Assembly: GCF_026242055.1 (NCBI RefSeq) | Contig: NZ_JAPJDL010000007.1 | Span: 189,683-253,682, forward strand | From: Lentzea sp. NEAU-D7 | Lineage (GTDB): Bacteria; Actinomycetota; Actinomycetes; Mycobacteriales; Pseudonocardiaceae | Reading direction: 5' to 3' | DNA: 64,000 nucleotides | Shown: piece after piece, positions 49,949 through 62,210 of the stretch | How positions within the stretch are numbered: the first letter of the stretch is position 1 | Layout of the letters: every line of letters begins with the position of its first letter | Made by a program: the position numbers and the translations under genes | The notes under the pieces: generated by a model | The model's input: only the letters and a program-made list of their open reading frames with translations | What the model was told of the DNA's origin: nothing | The model's database searches: none

Positions 49949-50422
49949 ATGCGCGAATTCGACGAGCCCAGCAGGGCTGCCGGTCCCGGCGTTGTCACCG
50001 ACGGACCCGCAGGTGCCCCCACTGTCCTCGTGATCGATCCAGCGGGAGAGGCCGTCCACGACGAGATCCCCGCGACCTGGCGGCCGCTGACCGAACACCT
50101 GCGGATCGTCTGGCTGCGGGCTCCCGCGGCGCCGACCTGGAAGTCCACAGTGGACACCGTGCTGACCAGGCACCGCGACGACGCGCGGAGCGTGCTCGAC
50201 GTCCTCACCAGCGGACCGCTCGCGGCCGACGTCATCGACCTCGTGTCAGCGCACCGCGACCTCGTGCGCTCGGTGTTGCTGGTGGACCCCGAGGTCCCGG
50301 TGGACGTCCCGTTCGCCCAGGTCATCCCCCACACCAACACGACGCCGGTACCGCTGCCGCTCGGCCACCCCGACGTCGTGCAGGGCGTCCTCGCGGCACT
50401 CGAACTCCACCGAACCACTTAG
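49949..50422 (+). CDS. Hypothetical alpha/beta protein
   Basis: The 157-residue protein has the rhythm of a truncated alpha/beta-hydrolase or Rossmann fold (VLVIDPAGEAVHDEIPATWRPL, then VRSVLLVDPEVPVDVPFAQVI) with no nucleophile elbow. I do not recognise the family. The ATG at 49949 is the likely start, but no ribosome-binding site is seen; longer readings are possible. Codon bias supports a real gene. Confidence 0.6.
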   Translation: MREFDEPSRAAGPGVVTDGPAGAPTVLVIDPAGEAVHDEIPATWRPLTEHLRIVWLRAPAAPTWKSTVDTVLTRHRDDARSVLDVLTSGPLAADVIDLVSAHRDLVRSVLLVDPEVPVDVPFAQVIPHTNTTPVPLPLGHPDVVQGVLAALELHRTT

Positions 50423-50497
50423 GTTGCGGAACTTTCGCTGAACCGGACACTTCGGCCACCCGTATCCCTCGGCAGGGAACACTGGACGGGAGGCTTC

Positions 50498-51040
50498 ATG
50501 CGAGCGCGTCTGCTCATCATCGTGCTGGGGCTGCTTGCGCTGACGGGCTGTTCGTCTGTCGGCGGTAGCGGCTCGGGCGAACCGGCGGCCAACGAGGCGG
50601 ATGCGACGTTCTCGTTGCGAATGATCCCCCACCACCGCCAGACGATCGAGATCGCCAAGGTCGCCATGCAGAAGTCCAAGGACGAGTTCGTCGTCAACGT
50701 GGCTGACAAGATCGCCACGGCCGAGGCGGGCGAGATCGAGCAGATGGCCACCTACCTGCGCAGCTGGAACATCCAGGTGCCCGGCGACGACGCCAACGCC
50801 ACGCACAAGATGGCGGGCATGATGACCGCCAAGGACGTCGAGGCGCTGAAGTCCGCCACCGGCAAGCAGTACGACGACCTCTTCCTCGCCACCCTCTCCC
50901 GCCACCTCCGCAGTGGCGTGGACATGGCGAAGGACGCCCAGGCCAAGGGTGAGCACATCGGTTCCAAGGCGCTGGCAGGCAAGATCATCGTGTCGCAGAC
51001 CGAGGTGCTGGACCAGATCAGCGCCAAGCAGAAGTCCTGA
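50498..51040 (+). CDS. DUF305 lipoprotein
   Basis: The 180-residue precursor has a lipobox (LALTGC). In the first DUF305 half the canonical motif is intact (FSLRMIPHHRQTIEIAK), while in the second it is degenerate (LSRHLRSGVDMAKD). This is the mirror image of the DUF305 protein at 48312-48908. The family is proposed to bind metal in the envelope. GGGAGG precedes the ATG. Confidence 0.87.
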   Translation: MRARLLIIVLGLLALTGCSSVGGSGSGEPAANEADATFSLRMIPHHRQTIEIAKVAMQKSKDEFVVNVADKIATAEAGEIEQMATYLRSWNIQVPGDDANATHKMAGMMTAKDVEALKSATGKQYDDLFLATLSRHLRSGVDMAKDAQAKGEHIGSKALAGKIIVSQTEVLDQISAKQKS

Positions 51041-51067
51041 CACCGCACCAGGACCGGTACGCCCGTC

Positions 51068-51100
51068 ACACGTCCACGGCCGCTGCGGCAGTGGACGTGT
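51068..51100 (+). terminator. Hairpin terminator
   Basis: ACACGTCCAC (51068-51077) and GTGGACGTGT (51091-51100) are perfect 10-bp arms around a 13-base loop, 27 bp after the DUF305 stop. Confidence 0.8.
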
Positions 51101-51157
51101 CGGCATAGGCCCGAAATCCGGTCGGCCCCGGACCTGGTCCTCAATACCCTCCTCGGC

Positions 51158-52105
51158 ATGTACCCACAGGTGGAGCCCTACGCCCAAGGCATGCTCGACG
51201 TAGGAGACGGCCAGCTGATCCACTGGGAGGCCAGCGGCAACCCCGACGGCAAACCGGCGTGCGTGTTCCACGGCGGCCCAGGATCGGGTTCGCACCCGAG
51301 GTGGCGCGAGGACTTCGACCCGGACCACTGGAACCTGGTCCTCTGGGACCAGCGCGGCTGCGGCCGGAGCACGCCGTCGGTCGCGGACCCGGCGACCAGC
51401 ATGGAACACAACACAACGCAGCACCTGATCGACGACGCCGAGAAGCTCCGCGACCACCTCGGCATCGACAAGTGGCTGCTGGCAGGCGGTTCGTGGGGTT
51501 CGACCCTCGTCCTCGCCTACGCCGTCCAGCACCCCGGCAGGGTCAGCGAGATCATCATCCCGGCGGTCACCACCTCCCGCCCCGAGGAGCACGCGTGGAT
51601 CACCCGCGGCCTCGGCATGTTCTTCCCGGACCACTTCGAAGCCTTCCTCGACGGCGTCCCGGAGGAGGACCGCGACGGCAACCTGGCGCTGGCGTACAAC
51701 AGGCTCCTCAACTCGCCGGACCCGGTGGTCAGGGACAAGGCCGCCTGGGACTGGAGCAAGTGGGACCTGGCCACGATCACGGGTGGCGACAACGACTTCG
51801 AGGGCACGAGGTACGCCGACCCCGTGACGCGCTACCGGCTCGCGCGGACCGTGACCCACTACTGGGGCAACGAGGCGTTCCTGGAACCGGACCACATCTT
51901 CGACAACCTCGGCAGGCTCGAGGGCATCCCCGGCGTGCTCATCCACGGCCGCAACGACTTCGGCGGGCCGTTGTACACCGCGTGGGAGGTGGCCAAGCGG
52001 TGGCCCGACGCCGAACTGGTCATCCTGAACGACGCCGGGCACGTCATCATGGAGGGCAACAGCATGGACAAGGCCATCACCGCCGCCATCCACAAGTTCC
52101 GCTAG
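51158..52105 (+). CDS. pip: Proline iminopeptidase
   Basis: The 315-residue protein is a serine peptidase of family S33: HGGPGSGSHPRW (oxyanion hole), WDQRGCGRSTP, the nucleophile elbow LLAGGSWGSTLVLAYA and the catalytic His in LNDAGHVI, with Asp in IHGRNDFGG. It releases N-terminal proline from peptides in the cytoplasm. The ATG is seven bases after TACCCT, indicating a leaderless message. Its 3' end overlaps that of the convergent tannase gene by 4 bp. Confidence 0.93.
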   Translation: MYPQVEPYAQGMLDVGDGQLIHWEASGNPDGKPACVFHGGPGSGSHPRWREDFDPDHWNLVLWDQRGCGRSTPSVADPATSMEHNTTQHLIDDAEKLRDHLGIDKWLLAGGSWGSTLVLAYAVQHPGRVSEIIIPAVTTSRPEEHAWITRGLGMFFPDHFEAFLDGVPEEDRDGNLALAYNRLLNSPDPVVRDKAAWDWSKWDLATITGGDNDFEGTRYADPVTRYRLARTVTHYWGNEAFLEPDHIFDNLGRLEGIPGVLIHGRNDFGGPLYTAWEVAKRWPDAELVILNDAGHVIMEGNSMDKAITAAIHKFR

Positions 52106-53637
52106 GGCGCGACGGGCCCGGACCGGTAGAGGTCCTCGCCGGCCCACCGGATCCGGTCCTGGAAGCCGAAGCCGGGCGCGGCGACGAAGTTCGCCGCGTC
52201 GTCCACCGAGCCCGAGCCGTCGTACCGGGCCCGCAACGGGTACGGGAACACCGGGCGGGTGCGCACGACGTTGCCGTCCGAGTCCCGGCCCACGGCCAGG
52301 ATCCGGGACGGTGGCTGACCTCCTTCGACCCACGACACGAGTGCCCGGAACGGGTCGAAGTCGGTCAGGGTGTCGCCGCCGGCGCAGTGCCACATCGACG
52401 GCACGACGAAGAGCCTTGCCCACGAGGGGTTCTTGCCGCCGGTGAGGCGTTGCCAGTAGTCGAGCGTGCCTTCGAACGGGATGCCCTGGTCTCCCGCGCC
52501 GTGCCAGATGATCAGCTTGCCGCCGGCTCGCTGGAACGCGCGCAGGTCCAGCGAGAGCGAGTTCGCCTTCACGGTTTCGGGCACCAGGCGCCGGAACTCG
52601 CGGACGGTGAACTCGAAGGACTCCAGGGACGAGTGCGGCTTGCCGATCGGGTAGACGAGGTGCTTCAGGCCGTTGTCCGCGAGCTCGGGAGCGATGCCGC
52701 GACCAAGACCGGGAGTCGGGTTGAGCCAGAACGTCCACGAGAGCTCGGAACCGTAGGGCTGGCCGCCGGGGTAGAGCCGCACGCCGCCGTCGGACGGCCC
52801 GGCGTAGAGGCGGCGCACACGCGCGATCTCGTCGTCGGTCAGCTGCCCGGCCAGAGTGCCCGGGTCGAACCGGCACAGGCGCGGGTCGTCGATCTGGCCG
52901 TCGGCCAGGCCGTCCAGGCCGTCGCAGGCCGCCATCACCGCGGTGTGCAGCAGGACGATCTTGTCGTTCGGGATGGTGTTGCGCGCGATCCACGCCTGGT
53001 AGCCGATCAGCGCGGTGTAGTAGGCGCCCGGCGCGGCCGCGATGACGCCGTCGAAGTCGCGCGGGTAGCGCTGGGCCAGCAGCAGGCCCTCACGGCCGCC
53101 GTTGGAGCAGCCGCTGAAGTAGGACTTCGACGGCGCCTTGCCGTAGAAGACCGAGATGATGTGCTTCGACACCTTCGACAACGCGTGCGGCGCGCGGAAG
53201 AAGTAGTCGTCGCGGGCCTTCTGGTCCGCGACGGCCCACGTCGTGTCGAACGGGTTCTCCGGCGGCGCCTGGTGGCCGTCGTCGGTCGCGGCCACCGCGG
53301 CGTCACCGAAGGCCGGTCCACAGCCGGACGGGAAGGCCGGATCGCCTATGGCGCCGCAGAATCCGCCACAGCCGTACTGGAGGTAGCGGCCCTGGTAGCC
53401 GCGCAGCGGCAGCTTCAGCTGGAAGCGGATGTTCGGTTCGATCGTGCCGCGCACGTCGCAGAACTCCGTGGTGCCGCTGACAACCGCGGCCGATGTGACG
53501 CTGGTGCGGGCGTCGGGCACGTCGAACGAGCGCACCAGATCCGCGCAGGAACGCGCTGGGGTGGTGGCGGCGGCCGGAGCGACCCCCGCCGCCACCGTCC
53601 CCAGAACAACGAGTGGTACCAACAACTTTCGGAACAT
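52102..53637 (-). CDS. Tannase/feruloyl esterase family protein, secreted
   Basis: The 511-residue precursor has a signal peptide (LLVPLVVLGTVAAGVAPAAA). The esterase carries the tannase CxS motif YFSGCSNGGREGLLLAQR, with the Ser nucleophile next to a Cys, and the matching MWHCAGG His-Cys pair, so the disulfide-linked triad is complete. It should release phenolic acids or gallate from plant polymers outside the cell. It follows an APC permease gene after a hairpin. Confidence 0.9.
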   Translation of the reverse strand: MFRKLLVPLVVLGTVAAGVAPAAATTPARSCADLVRSFDVPDARTSVTSAAVVSGTTEFCDVRGTIEPNIRFQLKLPLRGYQGRYLQYGCGGFCGAIGDPAFPSGCGPAFGDAAVAATDDGHQAPPENPFDTTWAVADQKARDDYFFRAPHALSKVSKHIISVFYGKAPSKSYFSGCSNGGREGLLLAQRYPRDFDGVIAAAPGAYYTALIGYQAWIARNTIPNDKIVLLHTAVMAACDGLDGLADGQIDDPRLCRFDPGTLAGQLTDDEIARVRRLYAGPSDGGVRLYPGGQPYGSELSWTFWLNPTPGLGRGIAPELADNGLKHLVYPIGKPHSSLESFEFTVREFRRLVPETVKANSLSLDLRAFQRAGGKLIIWHGAGDQGIPFEGTLDYWQRLTGGKNPSWARLFVVPSMWHCAGGDTLTDFDPFRALVSWVEGGQPPSRILAVGRDSDGNVVRTRPVFPYPLRARYDGSGSVDDAANFVAAPGFGFQDRIRWAGEDLYRSGPVAP

Positions 53638-53648
53638 GCGGCGTCCTT

Positions 53649-53674
53649 CCCCCTGTAGCCGGACGTACAGGGGG
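53649..53674 (-). terminator. Hairpin between APC permease and tannase genes
   Basis: CCCCCTGTA (53649-53657) and TACAGGGGG (53666-53674) are perfect 9-bp arms with an 8-base loop, 11 bp after the permease stop and 12 bp before the tannase ATG. It is a terminator, or a hairpin affecting tannase translation. Confidence 0.65.
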
Positions 53675-53684
53675 AGTCTTCCAG

Positions 53685-55670
53685 CTAACCGACGTGCACG
53701 CGTGGGCGTCGAGTCGGATCCGACTCAGCCGAGCGGATGATTTCCCGTACGACCGGAGGCGTGTCACCGCGGCCGAGGATCAGGTACCGGAAGAGGTGTG
53801 CCAGCGGGTTTCCCTCCGACCACTCGAAGTGCGCGTGCGGGATCACGCCGGTCGAGTCGCGCAACGCCAGCAGGATCGCCGCGATGGCGTTCGGCGCGGC
53901 CGGAGCGGAGGCGCGCAGGACGCGGTGGCCGTCCACCTCGACGCCGGACACGCACAGGACGTTGCTGAACGCCGACGGGTCGACGATGTCGATCTCCAGG
54001 AAGATCACGTCCGCGGACCCCGGCACCGGGTTCATGCCGCGCTGCTCGGTCTCCTTCTCGTCGTACTCGGCCTTGTCACCGTCCTGGCGGCGGTTCGCGA
54101 TCAACGTGATCAGGCCGTCGTTCTCGATCGTGTCGGTGATGAACCGGCGGGCCTGCTCGTCGAACTTGATCCTGTCGACGCGCAGCTCGGTCGTGCGCGA
54201 GATGCGCGACACCAGGGAGATCACCACGATGCCGACGATGAAACCGAACGAGATCGTGATGCCGTCCGGCTTCTCGATGACGTTCTCCACCAGCGCGTAC
54301 AGCAGCACCAGCGTCAGCACGGTGAACCCGATGCTCGCGCCGCGCTGCCTCTTGCGCCACGCGGACACCGTCACCGCGAACGATCCGGACACCATCATCG
54401 CCAGGATGCCGGTGGCGTAGGCGCCTGCCTGCGCGTTCACGTCGGCGTTGAAGATGATCGTGATGATGACGCAGATGACCGTGTAGACGATCACGACGGG
54501 ACGAACGGCGCGGCCCCACTCCGGCGCCATGCCGTACGAGGGCAGGTAGCGCGGCACGATGTTGATGAGACCGGCCATCGCCGAGGCGCCCGCGAACCAC
54601 AGGATCAGGATGCTGCTGATGTCGTAGACCGTGCCGAACACCTCGCCGAGCAGCTCGTGCGCGAGATAGGCCAGCGCACGGCCGTTCGCGGGCCCACCGG
54701 GCGCGAACTTGTCCTGCGGGACCAGCACGGTGGTGATGAACGACGTCGCGAGCAGGTACACCGACATGATCAGCGCGGCGGTCGTGAGCAGCTTGCGGGT
54801 GTTGCGCACGCGGCTGTCCAGGCGCTTCTCCGGCGTGTCACCGGACGCCGCGACCAGCGGCATCATGCTCACACCCGTCTCGAACCCGGACAGACCGAGC
54901 ACCAGCAGCGGGAACGCCAAGATCGCCGGGCCGACGACGCCGAAGAACCCGTCGCCGTGCGCACCCAGCGCCGACACCCAGCGGTCGAGCGCGTCCGGCG
55001 TCGCGAAGACCTCCACGAGCCCCACCACGGCCACGACGGCGTTCAGCGCGAGGAACACCGCCACCAGCGGAATCGCGACGCCCACGGCCTCGCTGAAGCC
55101 CATCAGGAACACACCGCCGAGGATCAGCAGCAACACGATCGTCAGCAGGAGCTCGGTGCCGTGCAGCGACTCCGGCACGTACGGGTTCTCCAGCGCGTGC
55201 ACCGAGGCGTCGGCGGCGGACAGCGTGATGGTGATGATCCACGACGTCGCCACGAACCCCAGCAGCACGAGCACGAAGATCTTGCCGCGCCAGAACGGCA
55301 GCAGGTCCTCCAGCATCGCCACGGAGCCCTGGCCGTGGGGGCTCTCCCGCGCCACCCGCCGGTACATCGGCAGCATGCCGAACAGCGTCAGCGCCACGAT
55401 GAGCAACGTCGCCAGCGGGGACAGCGCACCGGCGGCCAGCGCGGCGATGCCGGGCAGGTACGACAGGGTGGAGAAGTAGTCGACGCCGGTGAGCGTCATG
55501 ACCTTCCACCACGGGTGCGGCCTGGCGTGCGACTCGTGGCTCTCGGGACCCGAAGGTGCCACGCGGTCCGCGAGCAACCACCTGCCCAGCGGTCCGCCGG
55601 GAGGGGCCGGCCGTTCCGGACTCGGAACCTCGGCGGGGATGGCGAACTCCGTGCTCATGGCGCAGAGCAT
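53685..55670 (-). CDS. APC family permease
   Basis: The 661-residue protein has about 12 transmembrane helices of the amino acid-polyamine-organocation type ([24 protein letters not shown] in helix 1) and a ~150-residue C-terminal cytoplasmic domain ([31 protein letters not shown]), as in large KUP-like or amino-acid permeases. Substrate unknown. Start is ambiguous between ATG 55670 and ATG 55658; neither has a well-spaced ribosome-binding site. Confidence 0.85.
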   Translation of the reverse strand: MLCAMSTEFAIPAEVPSPERPAPPGGPLGRWLLADRVAPSGPESHESHARPHPWWKVMTLTGVDYFSTLSYLPGIAALAAGALSPLATLLIVALTLFGMLPMYRRVARESPHGQGSVAMLEDLLPFWRGKIFVLVLLGFVATSWIITITLSAADASVHALENPYVPESLHGTELLLTIVLLLILGGVFLMGFSEAVGVAIPLVAVFLALNAVVAVVGLVEVFATPDALDRWVSALGAHGDGFFGVVGPAILAFPLLVLGLSGFETGVSMMPLVAASGDTPEKRLDSRVRNTRKLLTTAALIMSVYLLATSFITTVLVPQDKFAPGGPANGRALAYLAHELLGEVFGTVYDISSILILWFAGASAMAGLINIVPRYLPSYGMAPEWGRAVRPVVIVYTVICVIITIIFNADVNAQAGAYATGILAMMVSGSFAVTVSAWRKRQRGASIGFTVLTLVLLYALVENVIEKPDGITISFGFIVGIVVISLVSRISRTTELRVDRIKFDEQARRFITDTIENDGLITLIANRRQDGDKAEYDEKETEQRGMNPVPGSADVIFLEIDIVDPSAFSNVLCVSGVEVDGHRVLRASAPAAPNAIAAILLALRDSTGVIPHAHFEWSEGNPLAHLFRYLILGRGDTPPVVREIIRSAESDPTRRPRVHVG

Positions 55671-55685
55671 GCCACCGTCAGCTGA

Positions 55686-57815
<2,130 letters not shown>

Positions 57816-58169
57816 ACGAGACCCCTCGTTCTACGACATCGGTCGAGCCAGGTGATGATGCCCGACTCGGGATGATCGCGGCACCGTCGTTACTCCAATG
57901 AGGTGACCCACCAATACGGACGCTACCGCAAATCCCTCTTCTGTTTTCCACCACTGCGACTGCGTTGATCTCGTCTGTCGCCGATCCGTGCCTGTGGGTG
58001 GTACCCGACGATTTTCGCACGACTTTTCGCTGCTCGACGGTGATTCGTGCACCTTGTGCCACCGATATTTCCGACCCGCCGTCCGGTAAGCCCGTTCACA
58101 AGACCTTCGTCGTTGACCGTTGCTCGCAGGAGGAGGTGAGCGCGACGATCAACGGACTATCGTGAGCCG
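57816..58169. other. Divergent intergenic region
   Basis: This 354-bp gap between the GGDEF/HD-GYP and SARP genes has no credible gene. It holds a TTGACC box at 58113-58118 and the TATCGT hexamer (58158-58163) that lies six bases before the SARP GTG. It is less G/C-rich than its neighbours. Confidence 0.6.
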
Positions 58170-60842
58170 GTGGACGGCGTTCGGTTCGGAGTGCTTGGGC
58201 CGCTGCTCGTCACGCACGAGGGGCGGGACGTCCGCGTTCCCGCAGGCCAGCCGCAACAGGTCCTGGTGGTGCTGCTCCTGCACGCCGGTCAGACCGTCAG
58301 CGTCGACCACCTCATGTCGACCCTCTGGGACGGTGATCCGCCCGCCAGCGCGCGCAAGGCCGTGCAGGTGCACGTCTCGCAGCTCAGGAGGGCGTTGAAG
58401 GACCTTCCCGGCGTGTCGCTGGAGTGGTCGCGCCAGGGCTACCGGCTCGACATCCCCGAACTGTCCCTCGACCTGCGGCTCTTCCGGGAAGCGCGGGACC
58501 CGGACGAGGCGCTGGGGTACTGGCGCGGGCCGGCGCTCGCCGAGCTGACCACGAACACCCAGCTCGCGAACCAGCTGGAGGAGGAACGGCTCGCGGCCGT
58601 CGAGCGCCGGGCCGACAAGGCGATCAGGGAAGGCCGGCACCACGAGATCATCGGCGAGCTGACCGGGTACGTCACGCAGCACCCGACCAGGGAACGGCTG
58701 CGGGGCGCGTTGATGGTCGCCCTGCACCGCGGCGGGCGGCAGGCGGACGCGCTCAGGACGTACGACGAGGGCCGCCGCCTGCTCGCCGAGGAGCTCGGGC
58801 TCGATCCCGGCCAGGAGCTGCGGGACCTGCACGCCGCGATCCTGCGGGGCGACCTCCCCGCGGTGCCGCGCGAACTGCCGGCGAAACCCGACCCGTTCGT
58901 GGGCCGCGGCGCGGAGATCGCGCTGATCACGGGCTCGGCCGAGACGGTGGTCGCCGTGCACGGACCGGGTGGGCAGGGCAAGAGCGCGCTCGCCACCGCC
59001 GCCGCGCACGCGATGGCCGAACGTTTCCCGGACGGACAGTTGTACGCCGACCTGCACGGTGCCACGCCGGGCCGGTCGCCGCTCTCCCCCGCCGAGGTGA
59101 TCAGGCGGTTCCTGCGTGCTCTCGGCACTCCACCGCTGGCCGTTCCCGCGGACGTCTCCGAGGCGGCCGCGCTCTACCGGTCGACGCTCGCCAGGCGGAA
59201 GGTGCTGGTGCTGCTCGACAACGCGGTGGACGCGGCGCAGGTCGGCCCGCTGCTGCCCGGCGAACCGGGTTCCACCGTGCTGGTCACCAGCCGCCGGATG
59301 CTGGCGACGCTGAGCGCCCGGCACGTCCGGCTCGACCCGTTGCCCGAGGCCGACGCGCTGCGGTTGCTGGGGGACGACAGCGAGGCGGCCAGGCAGGTCG
59401 CCCGGGCCTGCGACCACCTGCCGCTGGCGCTCACGATCGCGGCCGCGCGGCTGCGGTCGCGCCCGGACTGGACGACCGGGACGCTGGCGAGACGGCTCGC
59501 GGACCAGCGCCATCGGCTGGACGAGCTGCACTTCGACGACCTCGGTGTGCGGTCGAGCTTCCAGCTGGGCTTCGAGGGCCTCAACGCCGACTCGACCAGG
59601 GCGTTCGTCCTGTTGTGCTGCCTCAACGTGCCCACGGTGGCCGGGCCGGTGGTCCAGGCGCTGCTCGGGCAGGACGACGTCGACCGCGTGCTGGACCCGC
59701 TGGTGGACGCCAGGCTCGTGGAACCGTGCGGGCCGGAGCGGTACCGGGTGCACGACCTGCTGCGGTTGTTCGGCGCCGAGCACGTGCACGACGAGAAGCA
59801 GGAGGCGCTCACCCGTGCGCTCACGCACTACCGCGCCACGCTCGCCGCGGCTCTGAAGAGGCTGCGGCCACACGCTTACGGCGCGCTCACGTACTCCGCG
59901 AGCGAGCAGGACATCGGCGAACCGTTGCGGTGGCTGAACGACGAGGCCGAGAACCTGCTGGCGGCGGCACGTTCCACTGTGGACTCGCCCGCGCTGGCCG
60001 AGCACGGGCTGGCCATCGCGCACATGCTCTACCCGCACCTGTTCAAGCAGGACAGGGTCGCGGACCTGGTCGAGCTGGGTCAGATCGCGGACCAGGCCGC
60101 ACGCACCCTCGGCACGTCGTCCGCGTTGCAGACGGCGCTGCTGGTGCGGTCGGCCGCGAACCGCCGGATCGGTTCGTTCGAGATCGCCCTGGCCCAGCTG
60201 GAGGAAGTGCTGCAGGCGCGGGCCGGCGACCCGTTCGGGCAGGGGCGTGCGCTGTCCGGCATCGGCACGATCCAGCGCGAACTGGGCGAGCTGGAGCAGG
60301 CCGCGCCGACCCTGGCACGGGCGATCGAGCTCATGTCGGAGCACGGACCCGCCGGCGCGCAGAGGGTTCCGCTGTCCGCACTGGCCCAGGTGCACCAGGT
60401 CGCCGGAAGGTACGAAGAAGCGCTCGACGCCGCCGTGCTGAGTCTGGAGCTCGCCCGGGAGCACGAGGACGAGGCGGGAACGGCGTACGCCCTGGCCTCG
60501 CAGGGACAGGCGCTGTTCCGGCTCGGCAGGCTGACGGAGGCCGAGGCCGCGCTGGGCGAGTGCATCGAGCTGTGCCGGGTCACGGGCGAGCACAACGACG
60601 AGTGGCAGGCACTGCTGTGCCGCGCGGAAGTGCTGCTGGCCGCGGGAAGGCCCGAGCAGGCCGCCGCGGACGCCGGACGCTGCCTGGAGATCACCGCGGC
60701 CCGCGGCGACCGGTACGGCGAGGGCGTCGCCCGCCTGGTGCTCGCCGGGGCCGGGCGGGAAGAGCACGCTGACCGGGCGGCCGAACTGCTCGGCACACCC
60801 GGTCTGCGCAGGGACAACCTCTTGGACAGCCTGATCGGCTGA
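58170..60842 (+). CDS. AfsR/SARP family regulator (BTAD-NB-ARC-TPR)
   Basis: The 890-residue protein has an OmpR-like HTH (RVPAGQPQQVLVVLLLHAGQTVSVDHL), a BTAD (~95-240), an NB-ARC ATPase (HGPGGQGKSALATAAAHA; VLVLLDNAVDAAQV; VLVTSRRMLATLS) and C-terminal TPRs. It is the second AfsR-like protein of the window, not a close duplicate of the first. The GTG is six bases after TATCGT, giving a leaderless message. It ends directly against the convergent M23 gene. Confidence 0.92.
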   Translation: MDGVRFGVLGPLLVTHEGRDVRVPAGQPQQVLVVLLLHAGQTVSVDHLMSTLWDGDPPASARKAVQVHVSQLRRALKDLPGVSLEWSRQGYRLDIPELSLDLRLFREARDPDEALGYWRGPALAELTTNTQLANQLEEERLAAVERRADKAIREGRHHEIIGELTGYVTQHPTRERLRGALMVALHRGGRQADALRTYDEGRRLLAEELGLDPGQELRDLHAAILRGDLPAVPRELPAKPDPFVGRGAEIALITGSAETVVAVHGPGGQGKSALATAAAHAMAERFPDGQLYADLHGATPGRSPLSPAEVIRRFLRALGTPPLAVPADVSEAAALYRSTLARRKVLVLLDNAVDAAQVGPLLPGEPGSTVLVTSRRMLATLSARHVRLDPLPEADALRLLGDDSEAARQVARACDHLPLALTIAAARLRSRPDWTTGTLARRLADQRHRLDELHFDDLGVRSSFQLGFEGLNADSTRAFVLLCCLNVPTVAGPVVQALLGQDDVDRVLDPLVDARLVEPCGPERYRVHDLLRLFGAEHVHDEKQEALTRALTHYRATLAAALKRLRPHAYGALTYSASEQDIGEPLRWLNDEAENLLAAARSTVDSPALAEHGLAIAHMLYPHLFKQDRVADLVELGQIADQAARTLGTSSALQTALLVRSAANRRIGSFEIALAQLEEVLQARAGDPFGQGRALSGIGTIQRELGELEQAAPTLARAIELMSEHGPAGAQRVPLSALAQVHQVAGRYEEALDAAVLSLELAREHEDEAGTAYALASQGQALFRLGRLTEAEAALGECIELCRVTGEHNDEWQALLCRAEVLLAAGRPEQAAADAGRCLEITAARGDRYGEGVARLVLAGAGREEHADRAAELLGTPGLRRDNLLDSLIG

Positions 60843-61700
60843 TCAGCCGCAGTGCTCGAAAGCGCTGGTGTAGCTGGAGGTGCCGACCATGCCGCCCCAC
60901 TTGACGCACTTGCCGGGCGCCTTCTTCTTCACGGGGCCGGCGTAGTAGCCGTACTCGTCGCGGTCGGTCGTGCGGGCCTCACCCTGCACCTCGAGGAACG
61001 CGCCGACGTCGGACGCCGTGCCGAGCTTGGTGGTCTTGATGGTGACCACGCAGTTGTAGCCGTTGGAGGCGTTGTACAGCAGGGAGACCCGCGCACCGGT
61101 CACGTTAGCGCCGTCGATGACCTTGTAGCCGTCGCCGCACGCCTCTTCCGGCGTGTACGGGTTGGTGGTGCCACCGCCGCCGTCGCACTTGTTCTTCGAC
61201 TTGTAGTTCTGGGTGCCGTAGTACAGGATCGTCGTCCCGGAGAACTTGATCTTCTGCGGTGAGCCGTTCAGCAGCTGTTCGAAGTGCAGGTGGGCGCCGG
61301 TCGAGCCGCCGGTGTTGCCGACGTTGCCGATGGTCTGCCCCTGCGAGACGCTCTGGCCGACCGACACCCGCTGCGCGGAGAGGTGGGCGTAGCGCGTGGT
61401 CCAGCCGCTGCCGTGGTCGATCTCGATCCAGCGGCCGTAGCTCGTGCTGCCCTCGTTGCGGACCTTGCTGACCTTGCCCGCGGCGGAAGCCACGACCGCG
61501 TCGCCCTCGTCCGCGCTGCGGTTCAGGTCGATCGCCAGCTGCGGGCTGTGGTTGGTCCTGGTCTGCCCCGACCACGTCTGCCCGCACGGGAACGGCAGCT
61601 CGAAGTTGGTGGCGGCGCTGGCCTGCGGGCCACCGAGCACCAGCACACCCAGACCGATCGCGAGACCGGCGACCCCTGAGATCATTCTCTTGACGTTCAT
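60843..61700 (-). CDS. Secreted M23 family metallopeptidase
   Basis: The 285-residue precursor has a signal peptide (GVAGLAIGLGVLVLGGPQASA). The LytM-type domain carries the ligands HSPQLAIDL (H-x6-D) and GAHLHFE (HxH), and an HGSGWTTRYAHLS segment, so it should cleave peptidoglycan or related peptides. A C-terminal domain of about 110 residues with four cysteines follows and is unlike common SH3 or LysM wall-binding modules. AAGGGGAA precedes the ATG. Confidence 0.88.
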   Translation of the reverse strand: MNVKRMISGVAGLAIGLGVLVLGGPQASAATNFELPFPCGQTWSGQTRTNHSPQLAIDLNRSADEGDAVVASAAGKVSKVRNEGSTSYGRWIEIDHGSGWTTRYAHLSAQRVSVGQSVSQGQTIGNVGNTGGSTGAHLHFEQLLNGSPQKIKFSGTTILYYGTQNYKSKNKCDGGGGTTNPYTPEEACGDGYKVIDGANVTGARVSLLYNASNGYNCVVTIKTTKLGTASDVGAFLEVQGEARTTDRDEYGYYAGPVKKKAPGKCVKWGGMVGTSSYTSAFEHCG

Positions 61701-61778
61701 CGTTTTCCCCTTGTCGTCCGAAGGTCCGGCGGACCTTCGTGCACGGCGTGTCGTGAGTGTTGAGTTCGTGGTCCGCTG

Positions 61779-62210
61779 TCAGCAGCGGATGCTCGTGCGA
61801 GCCGACGGTTCGCTGGAGCCCCAGCGGATGTTGCCGACGGCGTGGGTGCACACGTTCAGCGTGTTCGTGCCCGAGGACCAGTTGTCGGCCTTCTTGCCGT
61901 GGCACTGCAGGCCTTCGAGCGAGTAGGGCGCGCTGGAACCGGTGGCGACCGAGACGCAGACGTCCCAGTTGGAGTGCGAGGAGCGGAAGCCCTCCCACAC
62001 GTAGACGTAGGCCCAGTTCTTGTTGCAGCCCTTGAACTGCTTGACCGAGCCGATGGTGGTGCCGCCGCTCTTGATGTAGGCGGTGGAACCGATCGGCGTC
62101 ACCGGGCCACACCCCGGCGCCGACTCGGCCTGCGCGGGCGAGGTGAGCCCGAGCATCGCGCCACCGACGATCACGGCTGCCCCGAGCGTGCTGGCGATCT
62201 TGCTGAACAT
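61779..62210 (-). CDS. Small secreted protein, DUF2690-like
   Basis: The 143-residue precursor has a signal peptide (GAAVIVGGAMLGLTSPAQA). The mature part is Cys-rich (CGPVTPIGSTAYIKSGG, FKGCNKNWAYVYVW, WDVCVSVATG, LNVCTHAVGNIRWG). The GxxG...C..NWA pattern is reminiscent of DUF2690, but I am not sure. GAGGGAGAAGC precedes the ATG. It lies 78 bp upstream of the M23 gene and is probably co-expressed with it. Confidence 0.6.
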   Translation of the reverse strand: MFSKIASTLGAAVIVGGAMLGLTSPAQAESAPGCGPVTPIGSTAYIKSGGTTIGSVKQFKGCNKNWAYVYVWEGFRSSHSNWDVCVSVATGSSAPYSLEGLQCHGKKADNWSSGTNTLNVCTHAVGNIRWGSSEPSARTSIRC

